From the NCBI RefSeq assembly GCF_000468535.1, contig NZ_AUQY01000002.1, positions 248,001 to 312,000 of the forward strand: 64,000 bases of DNA, given 5' to 3'. Source of the stretch: Peptoniphilus mikwangii. GTDB lineage: Bacteria > Bacillota > Clostridia > Tissierellales > Peptoniphilaceae. This document shows positions 1-7,785 of the stretch, one piece after another. Below the pieces are notes generated by a model that did no database searches, was not told the origin of the DNA, and worked only from the letters and a program-made list of their open reading frames with translations. The translations under genes were made by a program, and so were the position numbers. The number at the start of each line of letters is the position of its first letter. The stretch's first letter is position 1.

Positions 1-2
1 TT

Positions 3-296
3 ATGAAAAATAAAAAAATTATTATTAATAAAATTAGATGTTTATTTTTGTTAGCATTAATGTTTATATTTACAACAGCTGTAAAAACTGTTAATTTAAC
101 TTCATATTTATGTCAAAATAATTGTAAAAATGTATATTATATTGTATCTGAAAATGATAATTTGTGGAACATAGTTGATAATTATCAATATAACTATGAA
201 AAAAGAGATTATATTGATAAAATTATTAAACTTAATAATATAGATAATCAGCTAAAACCAGGAGACATAATTTTAATTCCTGATGTACTTAATTAA
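3..296 (+). CDS. Small LysM-domain protein, YneA-like
   Basis: A 97-residue protein with a lysine-rich N-terminus, one hydrophobic segment (about residues 12-35, a membrane anchor or uncleaved signal) and a LysM domain over about residues 45-95. The domain shows the expected pattern YYIVSENDNLWNI at its start and LKPGDIILIP at its end. LysM domains bind N-acetylglucosamine-containing glycans such as peptidoglycan, so it should act at the cell surface. Size and layout match YneA, the SOS-induced division inhibitor usually encoded beside lexA, but the upstream neighbour lies outside the window, so that link is inference. The ATG is two bases inside the window edge and its ribosome binding site cannot be seen. 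Confidence 0.75.
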   Translation: MKNKKIIINKIRCLFLLALMFIFTTAVKTVNLTSYLCQNNCKNVYYIVSENDNLWNIVDNYQYNYEKRDYIDKIIKLNNIDNQLKPGDIILIPDVLN

Positions 297-306
297 CATT
301 ATTAGA

Positions 307-381
307 TGTCAGAAATACTTTGACAGTAGCACGCATAATAAATGTCACAAAATAATAATTTTGTGACATTTATTATGCGTG
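307..381. repeat. Two adjacent dyads, one a 24-bp perfect inverted repeat
   Basis: Positions 330-353 and 358-381 are exact reverse complements (24 bp) around a four-base AATA loop. Just to the left, 307-325 holds a shorter imperfect dyad, TGTCA with TGACA nine bases apart. The same TGTCA/TGACA pair recurs inside the long repeat (343-347 and 364-368). No T-run follows the long stem on either strand, so it is not a standard intrinsic terminator; a separate terminator lies directly beside it. It could be a protein-binding dyad, a mobile-element remnant or an RNA-stabilising hairpin. Confidence 0.85.
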
Positions 382-382
382 T

Positions 383-416
383 AAAAAAAGAACAGTAATT
401 TTACTGTTCTTTTTTT
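383..416. terminator. Bidirectional intrinsic terminator
   Basis: A 16-bp stem, AAAAAAAGAACAGTAA paired with its complement around TT, gives a U-run in both directions. It separates the convergent LysM gene (plus) and the arc transporter gene (minus). Confidence 0.9.
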
Positions 417-423
417 AGTTAAA

Positions 424-1932
424 TTATAACATCATCATTGCAGCTGTTAGTACTATAACATTTGCAATTCCAACTGCAACTAATAGTTTAAATACCCATT
501 TCATATAAGTTGAATATTCAACCTTAGCAGCTCCTAATCCACCCATTACAACACCAGAAGTTGGAGTGAATAAGTTAATTAATCCACTACCACCACAGAA
601 TACCATAATCATTACACTTGGATTAAATCCTAGAGCTCCAGTTAAGCTACCCATTACAGGAATAGATAATGCAGCTAATCCTGAAGTTGAAGGAACCAAG
701 AAACTTAGGAATAGATAAATTACATAAGCAGCTGGTGTAAATATAAATCCAGGAACTCCACTTAATAATTTAGAACTATGATCTAATATATAAAAGTCTA
801 AGTGAGTTTTGCCCATTACAACAGTAATACCACGAGCAACAGCTATAATTAAGCCTACTGATAATAAATCTGCAGAACCAGCTATAAATGTATCAACAAA
901 TTCTTTTTCACTTAATTTAGCCATTATACCAATTCCAATACTTGCTAGTATAAACCATCCAGCTAATTCAGTAAAATACCACCATCCAAGAGGTTGTCCT
1001 GTTAAGAAATCAGACCATCCTAATGCGCTTAAATAAGCCTCTTCATCTCCACCAAATGCTAAATCTTGATATGAAATTAATGATGCAATCATAATTACAA
1101 AAGCAAATGCAAATACTAATAATACACGTTTATGTTTTGAAGTGAATTCTAAGTTAACTCCATCTTCATTAGTAAAGCTTTCTTTCATTACTTGTTGTTC
1201 TTGTAAAGATAAAATTGTAGAACCCTTATCTTTCTTTACTTTCTTTGCATAAGATAATACAAATGAGCAGCAAATAGCAAAAGTAGATAACCATAGAACT
1301 AGTCCTAAAACCATTATAAGAGTTGTATTAGGTTCAATTCCTACTGATGATAAAGCTCCCATAGCAGCACCAGTTGCAAATGGATTTATTGTAGAACCTA
1401 ATACTCCGGCTCCAGCTCCAAGTAATACTGTACCTACAGCAACTATTGTATCAAATCCTGCTGCAACCATTGCAGAAGTTATAAGTGCATAAAATCCTAT
1501 AGTTTCTTCAGCCATACCGTAAGTTGTTCCACCTAATGAGAATAAAAACATCAATACAACTATTAGGCGTTCTTCTTTACCTTTTAATTTTTTTACTAAG
1601 TGATATACTCCAGCTTCTAAAGCTCCGGTTTTCATTACTACTCCGATAAAACCACCAAGAGCAACTATAAATACTACTAAGTCAGCAGCATCTATAAATC
1701 CTTCCGGTATTGCCATTATGAAATTTGAAAAAGTAGCACCTTGAACTGTGATATCTTCACCAGCATCAACAGCGTCTATTAATTCTCCAAAACGACCTGG
1801 GTCTAATGGCTTAATAATTTCCGGATCAATTACATTTCCTTGTAATGCAACAGATACTAAACATACAACTGCTAATACTATTAGTAGTATTGAAAAGGCT
1901 GTTAGCGATTTTCTCTTCTTCTTTTGATCCAT
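424..1932 (-). CDS. YfcC-family membrane transporter of the arginine deiminase operon
   Basis: A 502-residue polytopic membrane protein with roughly 11-13 hydrophobic segments and a basic cytoplasmic start (MDQKKKRKS). It resembles the YfcC/C4-dicarboxylate anaerobic carrier family, with Gly- and Ser-rich loops such as GGTTYGMAEETIGF and PSTSGLAALSIPVMG. It is the last gene of the arcA-arcB-arcC cluster, where the arginine/ornithine antiporter is normally found. The inferred role is therefore arginine uptake or ornithine export, although this family is distinct from classical APC-type ArcD. A strong AGGAGG precedes the ATG and only 12 bases separate it from arcC. Confidence 0.85.
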   Translation of the reverse strand: MDQKKKRKSLTAFSILLIVLAVVCLVSVALQGNVIDPEIIKPLDPGRFGELIDAVDAGEDITVQGATFSNFIMAIPEGFIDAADLVVFIVALGGFIGVVMKTGALEAGVYHLVKKLKGKEERLIVVLMFLFSLGGTTYGMAEETIGFYALITSAMVAAGFDTIVAVGTVLLGAGAGVLGSTINPFATGAAMGALSSVGIEPNTTLIMVLGLVLWLSTFAICCSFVLSYAKKVKKDKGSTILSLQEQQVMKESFTNEDGVNLEFTSKHKRVLLVFAFAFVIMIASLISYQDLAFGGDEEAYLSALGWSDFLTGQPLGWWYFTELAGWFILASIGIGIMAKLSEKEFVDTFIAGSADLLSVGLIIAVARGITVVMGKTHLDFYILDHSSKLLSGVPGFIFTPAAYVIYLFLSFLVPSTSGLAALSIPVMGSLTGALGFNPSVMIMVFCGGSGLINLFTPTSGVVMGGLGAAKVEYSTYMKWVFKLLVAVGIANVIVLTAAMMML

Positions 1933-1944
1933 AAAAATTCCTCC

Positions 1945-2880
1945 TTATTTCTTTAATATGGTTCCTGTTTCACCATTTAATGCAGCTTTAGCTTTTTGTA
2001 AAGATGTAATCAAAGCTACACCATTTGATGTTTTTTCAACAAAATCTAAACAAGCTTCAACTTTAGGAAGCATAGAACCAGGTGCAAAATGTCCTTCAGC
2101 TATATATTTCTTAGCTTCTTCAATTGTCATTTCAGCTAATGATTCTTGATTAGGTTTATTGAAATTAATTGCCACTCTATCAACAGCAGTTAAGATAACA
2201 AGCATATCAGCATTAACATCTAAGGCTAATTTTGCACTTGAACTGTCTTTGTCTATAACTGCAGCAACTCCTTTTAATCCGTCATTTGTTTCAATGACCG
2301 GAATTCCGCCACCGCCAACTGTAATTACGATATCGCCGGCGCTAACTAATTGTTCAACAACATTTAGTTCAACAATTTTCTTTGGCTTTGGACTTGGAAC
2401 AACTCTTCTATATCCTCTACCAGCATCTTCTACGAAAACAAATCCTTTTTCTTCTGCTATTTTATCAGCTTCTTCTTTACTCATAAATGAACCTATAGGT
2501 TTAGTAGGGTTTGAAAAAGCTTTATCAGTTTCATCTACTACAACTTGAGTAACTACACAAGCTACTTCTTTTTTCACATTTCTAAGCATCAATTCTCTTT
2601 GAATTGATTGAGTTAAATGATATCCTATATATCCTTGTGACATAGCTCCACATTCCGGAAAAGGCATATAAGGAGTTTTTCCACCGTTTGTAGATGAAAA
2701 TTCCATTGCATTATTTATCATGCCTACTTGAGGACCATTTCCATGACCAATTATAACATCATAATCTTCAGCAAGATCCACTATAGTTTTTGCTGTTTCT
2801 TTAACTAATTCTAATTGTTCTTCAGGTGTATTACCTAGAGCATTACCACCAAGTGCAATTACTAATCTTTTTTTGTTCAT
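1945..2880 (-). CDS. arcC: Carbamate kinase
   Basis: Transfers phosphate from carbamoyl phosphate to ADP, giving ATP, ammonia and CO2; this is the energy-yielding last step of the arginine deiminase pathway. The 311-residue length is normal for the family. The N-terminus carries the amino-acid-kinase motif VIALGGNALG. GHGNGPQVG (about residue 45) and a glycine-rich VGGGGIPV segment (about residue 190) form the substrate and nucleotide sites, and the C-terminus has HFAPGSMLPK. It sits between arcB and the transporter. Unlike its neighbours it is preceded by a 181-base gap containing a palindrome, so its expression may be uncoupled from arcAB. Confidence 0.96.
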   Translation of the reverse strand: MNKKRLVIALGGNALGNTPEEQLELVKETAKTIVDLAEDYDVIIGHGNGPQVGMINNAMEFSSTNGGKTPYMPFPECGAMSQGYIGYHLTQSIQRELMLRNVKKEVACVVTQVVVDETDKAFSNPTKPIGSFMSKEEADKIAEEKGFVFVEDAGRGYRRVVPSPKPKKIVELNVVEQLVSAGDIVITVGGGGIPVIETNDGLKGVAAVIDKDSSSAKLALDVNADMLVILTAVDRVAINFNKPNQESLAEMTIEEAKKYIAEGHFAPGSMLPKVEACLDFVEKTSNGVALITSLQKAKAALNGETGTILKK

Positions 2881-3015
2881 TATTAAACCAACCTTTTAAA
2901 ATATTTTTATTTAAGAAAAAAATAACTTAATATCTATAAAGTATAAAATAAGAAAAAATATAATTTATTGCATGTAAATTTGATACTATATTATTTTTAT
3001 CTTAACTTAATATAG

Positions 3016-3047
3016 AGCATTGAACCATAAATTTATGGTTCAATGCT
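3016..3047 (-). terminator. 32-base perfect palindrome in the arcB-arcC gap
   Basis: Two 16-base arms are exact complements (AGCATTGAACCATAAA and its reverse complement). It lies 15 bases beyond the arcB stop codon. No good U-run follows on the minus strand, so it may be a weak terminator, or a processing/stability hairpin that sets the ratio of arcAB to arcC mRNA. The rest of 2881-3061 is AT-rich, with no gene and no clear promoter. Confidence 0.55.
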
Positions 3048-3061
3048 TATAATACTAATGA

Positions 3062-4054
3062 TTATTTTAATGTAGCATACATTACAGCTTTAATTGTGTG
3101 CATTCTATTTTCTGCTTGATCAAATACTTTTGATTGGCGTGATTCGAATACTTCATCAGCAACTTCCATTTCAGTAACATTGAATTTAGCAGCAATTTCT
3201 TTTCCGATAGTAGTGTTTGTATCATGGAAAGATGGCAAGCAGTGTAAGAAAATAGCATTTTCATCAGCCATTGCCATAGCTTTTTTATCTACTCTATATG
3301 GTTCAAGAAGTTTAATTCTTTCTGTCCATACTTCATCAGGCTCTCCCATAGATACCCAAATATCAGTATAAATTACATGAGCTCCGGTACATCCAACTTT
3401 AACATCATCTGTAAGAGTTATAGTACATTTGTTTTCTTTAGCAATTTCTCTACATTGTTCTACAAGTTCTGCTTTTGGCATTAATTCTTTAGGTCCACAA
3501 GCTGTAAAGTTCATACCAAGTTTAGCACAAACAACCATTAAAGAGTTAGCAACATTGTTTCTAGCATCACCCATGAACGTAAAGTTAAGTCCTCTTAAAT
3601 CTCCAAAGTTTTCTTCAACTGTTAAAACATCTGCCAACATTTGAGTAGGATGAAAATCATCTGTTAGTCCATTCCATACTGGAACGCCTGCTTTTTCAGC
3701 AATTTCTTCAACTATTGCTTGAGAAAATCCTCTGTATTCAATACCATCATAAAATCTGCCCAAAACTCTTGCTGTATCTTCAATAGATTCTTTTTTACCC
3801 ATTTGTGAAGTGCCCGGTTCAAGATATGTTACATTCATACCTAAATCATAAGCACCTACTTCAAATGAACAACGAGTTCTTGTAGAAGTTTTTTCAAATA
3901 ATAGTGCAATATTTTTTCCTTCTAAATATTTATGCGGTACTCTTGCTAATTTTAATCTTTTAAGTTCTTTTGACAATTCAAGAAGATATTTAATTTCTTC
4001 TGTTGAGAAATCTAATAATTTTAAGAAACTTCTTCCTTGTAAATTTACTGGCAT
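3062..4054 (-). CDS. arcB: Ornithine carbamoyltransferase, catabolic
   Basis: In this operon it should run in the catabolic direction: citrulline plus phosphate to ornithine and carbamoyl phosphate. It has the carbamoyl-phosphate loop STRTR (about residues 56-60), the HPTQ segment (near residue 134) and the ornithine-site motif HCLP (about residue 270). I chose the ATG at 4054 (330 residues) because GGGGGAT sits seven bases upstream. The longer frame begins at a TTG that overlaps this Shine-Dalgarno sequence and adds only GDKS. Placement between arcA and arcC supports the catabolic rather than anabolic (argF) assignment. Confidence 0.96.
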   Translation of the reverse strand: MPVNLQGRSFLKLLDFSTEEIKYLLELSKELKRLKLARVPHKYLEGKNIALLFEKTSTRTRCSFEVGAYDLGMNVTYLEPGTSQMGKKESIEDTARVLGRFYDGIEYRGFSQAIVEEIAEKAGVPVWNGLTDDFHPTQMLADVLTVEENFGDLRGLNFTFMGDARNNVANSLMVVCAKLGMNFTACGPKELMPKAELVEQCREIAKENKCTITLTDDVKVGCTGAHVIYTDIWVSMGEPDEVWTERIKLLEPYRVDKKAMAMADENAIFLHCLPSFHDTNTTIGKEIAAKFNVTEMEVADEVFESRQSKVFDQAENRMHTIKAVMYATLK

Positions 4055-4090
4055 ACTTTTATCCCCCAATTTTTTAAAATTTATTAATTA

Positions 4091-5317
4091 TTATTCTCTT
4101 ACAAGAGGCATTGACATACATCTTGGGCCTCCACGTCCAACTGTTAAGTTAGAAGCATCTAATTCGAATACTTCAATTCCTTCTTTTCTTAGTACGGCAT
4201 TTGTAACAATATTTCTCTTATAAACAAGTACTTTACCTGGAGCAATTGCTAATGTATTTGAGCCGTCATTCCATTGTTCTCTTTCAGCAGCAATTGGATC
4301 TCCGCCACCACATGGAATTAAACGTACTTTTTCAATTCCTAATGCTTTTGCAAGAATTTCATCTAATTTTCCTGAAGCAGTTTCAATGTGTAAATCTTTG
4401 TTTGCTTCATCTTTAGTAATAATCTTAACTTCCATTTCTTTAATAATAGCTGGATGATAAGTGAAAGCATCTACATCAATTTGAGTAAATACTGTATCTA
4501 AGTGCATAAACGCTCTGTTTTCATCGATTTTTAATGCATAAATTTTTTCGATTTTATTTTCAGTATCTCCAAAGAATAATTTTTTAGCTAAAAGCTTAAT
4601 AGCTTCATATTGAGTTCTTTGAGAAATACCTATTAGCAATGTTGTTTCATTTCCATTAAATGTATCTCCACCTTCAATATGGAATTCATTCTTTCTTCCA
4701 TAAAGGTTAGGAACGTTTCCTTTATATTCCGGATGGAATCTGAAAATATAATCAGCATATATTGTTTCTCTGTTTCTTGTAACTGAATACATTCTGTTAA
4801 TAACAGCGCCATTTCCTACTGAAGCAAATGGATCTCTTGTAAAGTATAGATTTGGCATTGGATTAATTGCTAGATAAGATTTTCCAACTACCATATTGTG
4901 TAAATCTTCTTCGTTAAATAAACCAAGTTCTTTTAAAGTTAAACCTGCCATTGTCTTTTCAACAAATGCTTTAGTGTCAGTTATTTTTTCGAAATATTCT
5001 TTAGCCAAGGCTAAAATTTTTTCATCAGTTACACCTGTTTCTGATAGATATTCATCTAAGAATTTTTCTCTTAAACCTTCATTTGCATCTAATGTTTCTG
5101 TCATTAAATCTTCAAGATAAACAACTTCTACTCCATTATCTCTAAGAATGTTTGTAAATCTGTCGTGTTCTTCTTGAGCTAATTGTAAATCTGGAATATC
5201 ATCAAATAAAAGCTCTTCTAAAGTAGAAGGAGTTAGATTTAGTAATTCATCTCCAGGTCTATGAACCAAAACTTTCTTTAATTGTTTAATCTCACTTGTT
5301 ACATTAATGTTTGCCAC
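4091..5317 (-). CDS. arcA: Arginine deiminase
   Basis: Hydrolyses arginine to citrulline and ammonia, the first step of the pathway. It has 408 residues, as usual. Hallmarks are FTRDPFASVGNG (about residue 160), FHIEGGD (about residue 212), the histidine motif MHLDTVFT (about residue 270) and the C-terminal GRGGPRCMSMPLVRE, whose cysteine (Cys400) is the predicted nucleophile. The start is GTG, preceded by AGGAGG. It is the first gene of the arc operon, and the sequence upstream carries repeated TACGAA motifs (separate entry). Confidence 0.97.
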   Translation of the reverse strand: MANINVTSEIKQLKKVLVHRPGDELLNLTPSTLEELLFDDIPDLQLAQEEHDRFTNILRDNGVEVVYLEDLMTETLDANEGLREKFLDEYLSETGVTDEKILALAKEYFEKITDTKAFVEKTMAGLTLKELGLFNEEDLHNMVVGKSYLAINPMPNLYFTRDPFASVGNGAVINRMYSVTRNRETIYADYIFRFHPEYKGNVPNLYGRKNEFHIEGGDTFNGNETTLLIGISQRTQYEAIKLLAKKLFFGDTENKIEKIYALKIDENRAFMHLDTVFTQIDVDAFTYHPAIIKEMEVKIITKDEANKDLHIETASGKLDEILAKALGIEKVRLIPCGGGDPIAAEREQWNDGSNTLAIAPGKVLVYKRNIVTNAVLRKEGIEVFELDASNLTVGRGGPRCMSMPLVRE

Positions 5318-5353
5318 TTTATAACCTCCTAATTAAATTAATATTAAATATCT

Positions 5354-5394
5354 TACGAATATAGTATATACGAAAATGATTTCCCAAGTACGAA
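5354..5394 (-). promoter_or_regulatory. arc operon control region with three TACGAA repeats
   Basis: TACGAA occurs at 5354, 5369 and 5389. The second and third copies extend to 12-base repeats, TACGAAAATGAT and TACGAAAAAGAT, which match at 11 of 12 positions and begin 20 bases apart, about two helical turns. This spacing is typical of the direct half-sites used by AraC-family regulators, and such a gene lies immediately upstream. Weak -10-like hexamers (TATACT, TATATT on the minus strand) fall among them, but I see no strong -35, as expected for an activated promoter. Confidence 0.55.
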
Positions 5395-5404
5395 AAAGAT
5401 AGAA

Positions 5405-5444
5405 AAAATCATTGTAAATTTGTGTTTAAATTTACAATGATTTT
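5405..5444 (-). terminator. Terminator of the AraC-family regulator gene
   Basis: A 17-bp stem (5405-5421 with 5428-5444) with a six-base loop. It is followed on the minus strand by a short T-run and sits just beyond the regulator's stop codon. Confidence 0.85.
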
Positions 5445-5447
5445 AAA

Positions 5448-6704
5448 TTAATCATAATCATATTGTATTTCAACGGTTTTTCTAAACTTAGATGGTGTCA
5501 TACCCTTTAATTTTAAAAAATGATTATTAAATGTTTTTGCATTATTATAGCCTACTGTAACAGCTATATCTAATATATTTTCTTCTGTACTTTTTAAAAG
5601 TTCACAAGCATAATTTATTCTAAGATATCTTATGAATTCATCAAAATTTTTTTCGATTGTATATAATAAGATTCTATTCATTTCTACAACAGACATATTA
5701 AATTCTTTTGCAGTTTCTACTTCATTTATGTTCTCTGTAAACAAATTACTTATATGTCCTATTAGTTCATAAGTTATATTGCTCTCTTCAGGATTTAACA
5801 TATTTACAACATTTTGATTTATTTTTCTATATTGATTTGGAGTTGTACCTATTCTTTTAGCAAAAAATTTTGATAAGTGTGATGCATCATTAAACCCGAC
5901 AAGTTCGGCAATTATATTTAATGAAAAATCTGAATACATTAGAAAGTCCATAGTTTTAACTAATCTCATTTCATTTAATAAATCGTGAAAACTATGTCCC
6001 GTTACTTTTTGACAGTACTTAGAAAGAGACGATTCTGACATAAAAAACAAACTTGATACAGATTTAAGGGTTTGCTTCTCACTTAAATGCGAATAAAGAT
6101 ATTTAAATATTACAGCTCTTTCATCAAACCCCGGATTTTCATTATTTTCAGTTGAAAGATCAACTTTTTGTTCAATTCTTATGTACCATATTAACATTTC
6201 CATTATCTTGTTCGTTATGAAAACATTAGTAAGTATTTTTTCTTGTTTTACATCCAATATAGATTCTATTCCAACTTCTGTTTTTATATCATCCATTATT
6301 TTTATGAAATTTTTTGCTTCAAATTCATTGCAATATATCATTGGGCTATTGGATATTTCATTAAATAAATTGAATTGTTCTTTAGCATCTATATATGCTG
6401 TTTTTATATTTCTGTTTAAAAAATTGAAATTATATACTATTTTTATGAATTGCATAGGTTCTTCTACTTTAGTTACCTCTGTTATTACCCATGGAACTAT
6501 TGCAACACATGAATTTGGTTTAACTTCGTATGGAACATCATTTATTTTTATTATTCCTTTACCACTTGTAAAAAATAAAAAGCGCGACTCTTGATGCATT
6601 ATAGATTTTGTAGGTTCATTTATTTGTTCGATATCATAGGAACATATTTTTCTTTTATCGAAACTGGAACTATATTGAGTTTGAAGTTCTGATATTCTAT
6701 CCAT
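5448..6704 (-). CDS. AraC-family regulator with two tandem DNA-binding domains
   Basis: A transcription regulator of 418 residues. The N-terminal third has a cupin-like sensor pattern (FLFFTSGKGIIKIND, then SCVAIVPWVI). A first AraC helix-turn-helix pair follows at about residues 190-300, with GFNDASHLSKFFAKRIGTTPNQYRK. A second complete AraC module fills the last ~110 residues, ending GYNNAKTFNNHFLKLKGMTPSKFRK. The ATG at 6704 is chosen because GAGGAG lies nine bases upstream; the open frame extends 27 codons further without such a signal and into the recombinase gene. It is adjacent to and transcribed toward the arc operon, but separated by a terminator, so it is the likely arc regulator (inference). 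Confidence 0.85.
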   Translation of the reverse strand: MDRISELQTQYSSSFDKRKICSYDIEQINEPTKSIMHQESRFLFFTSGKGIIKINDVPYEVKPNSCVAIVPWVITEVTKVEEPMQFIKIVYNFNFLNRNIKTAYIDAKEQFNLFNEISNSPMIYCNEFEAKNFIKIMDDIKTEVGIESILDVKQEKILTNVFITNKIMEMLIWYIRIEQKVDLSTENNENPGFDERAVIFKYLYSHLSEKQTLKSVSSLFFMSESSLSKYCQKVTGHSFHDLLNEMRLVKTMDFLMYSDFSLNIIAELVGFNDASHLSKFFAKRIGTTPNQYRKINQNVVNMLNPEESNITYELIGHISNLFTENINEVETAKEFNMSVVEMNRILLYTIEKNFDEFIRYLRINYACELLKSTEENILDIAVTVGYNNAKTFNNHFLKLKGMTPSKFRKTVEIQYDYD

Positions 6705-6771
6705 TCTACCACTCCTCAATAATATTTTATCACACTGTACTGATTTTTTGTAGAATTTATAATATCTTATT

Positions 6772-7737
6772 TTATTTATTGTCAAAATCTATATTTGACA
6801 ACGGATTGTTATCTACTGTATTTTTTAGTTGTTTATCATTTATATGAGTATATATTTGTGTTGTTGTGACAGATTCATGCCCTAATATCTCTTGGAGAGA
6901 TCTAATATCAGCATCACCATATTGATACATAAGTGATGCGGCAGTATGCCTCAATTTATGAACTGTGTATTTTTCAGAATCAAGTCCAGAAGCGTTAATG
7001 TATTTTTCTACCATTCTTTGAATTTGTCTATTACTTAATCTTGTATTTCTGTTTGACAAAAATAAGGCTTTATTATCAGTATCATTTCTGTAATTAAGAT
7101 AATTTTTTAATGCATTAACACATGCATTATTTAAGTATATAGTTCGTTCTTTATTTCCTTTTCCGGTTACTCTTAAGGTATTATCATTGTTTATGTCTTT
7201 TATATTTAATCCCGAAAGTTCAGATAATCTCATTCCGCAATTTAAAAATAGTACAACTATAGCATAATCTCTTGTCTTATATTTATCTTTAATTTTTGAT
7301 TCAGATACGGTTTTTAATAATAATTTAGATTCTTCAAGCGTTAAATAAATTGGCAATCGTTTTTCTATTTTAGGCATATCTATATCCTCTATAGGATTAA
7401 ACTCTATAACATCTATTTTGTTTGAAAGATAATTAAAAAAAGTTCTAATCGATGAAATTTTTCTATATTTGGTTTTATTAGAATTTTTCCGTATTTTATC
7501 TAAGTATGAATTATATGCATATATATCCATTTTATTTATAGATTTTAAAATATCTATATTTATAGCATCGATATCTATTTCATTGATACTTTTTTCATCT
7601 ATTATTCCTTTTCTTACAAATATAAATTTCAAAAAAATTCTGATATCATAATAATATTCTTTTATTGTAGTTTGAGATGCACCTTTAGTTGTGGATAGAT
7701 ATGATAAAAAATCATCTACTATATTACTATTTATCAA
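6772..7737 (-). CDS. Tyrosine recombinase, XerC/XerD-like
   Basis: A site-specific DNA recombinase of about 321 residues with an N-terminal SAM-like core-binding domain and a C-terminal catalytic domain. The catalytic set is complete: Arg in CGMRLSEL, Lys in TGKGNKERTIYL, HKLRHT, LGHESVTTTQ and the nucleophile Tyr in QIYTHI. Likely roles are chromosome dimer resolution (Xer) or integration; no phage genes lie nearby, which favours Xer. The start is uncertain. An ATG at 7752 has no upstream Shine-Dalgarno, while GGAGGGG lies directly ahead of a TTG at 7737, which I prefer. Confidence 0.88.
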   Translation of the reverse strand: MINSNIVDDFLSYLSTTKGASQTTIKEYYYDIRIFLKFIFVRKGIIDEKSINEIDIDAINIDILKSINKMDIYAYNSYLDKIRKNSNKTKYRKISSIRTFFNYLSNKIDVIEFNPIEDIDMPKIEKRLPIYLTLEESKLLLKTVSESKIKDKYKTRDYAIVVLFLNCGMRLSELSGLNIKDINNDNTLRVTGKGNKERTIYLNNACVNALKNYLNYRNDTDNKALFLSNRNTRLSNRQIQRMVEKYINASGLDSEKYTVHKLRHTAASLMYQYGDADIRSLQEILGHESVTTTQIYTHINDKQLKNTVDNNPLSNIDFDNK

Positions 7738-7757
7738 ACTAAACCCCTCCATATTAA

Positions 7758-7783
7758 AATAACCTGCTATTTAGCAGGTTATT
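7758..7783 (-). terminator. Terminator after rny
   Basis: A hairpin built on AACCTGCTA and its complement with a tiny loop, 3 bases beyond the rny stop codon. A modest T-rich tail follows on the minus strand. Confidence 0.8.
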
Positions 7784-7785
7784 AT

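Noticed and set aside
330-381. CRISPR repeat or array
   Set aside because: There is a single palindrome with no repeated spacer units.
6705-6785. 27-codon N-terminal extension of the AraC regulator
   Set aside because: No ribosome binding site at the distal start, whereas GAGGAG precedes the internal ATG; the extension would run into the recombinase gene.
6772-7737. Integrase of a prophage or integrative element
   Set aside because: No phage, conjugation or attachment-site features lie nearby, and flanking genes are housekeeping or metabolic, so a Xer-type role is more likely.
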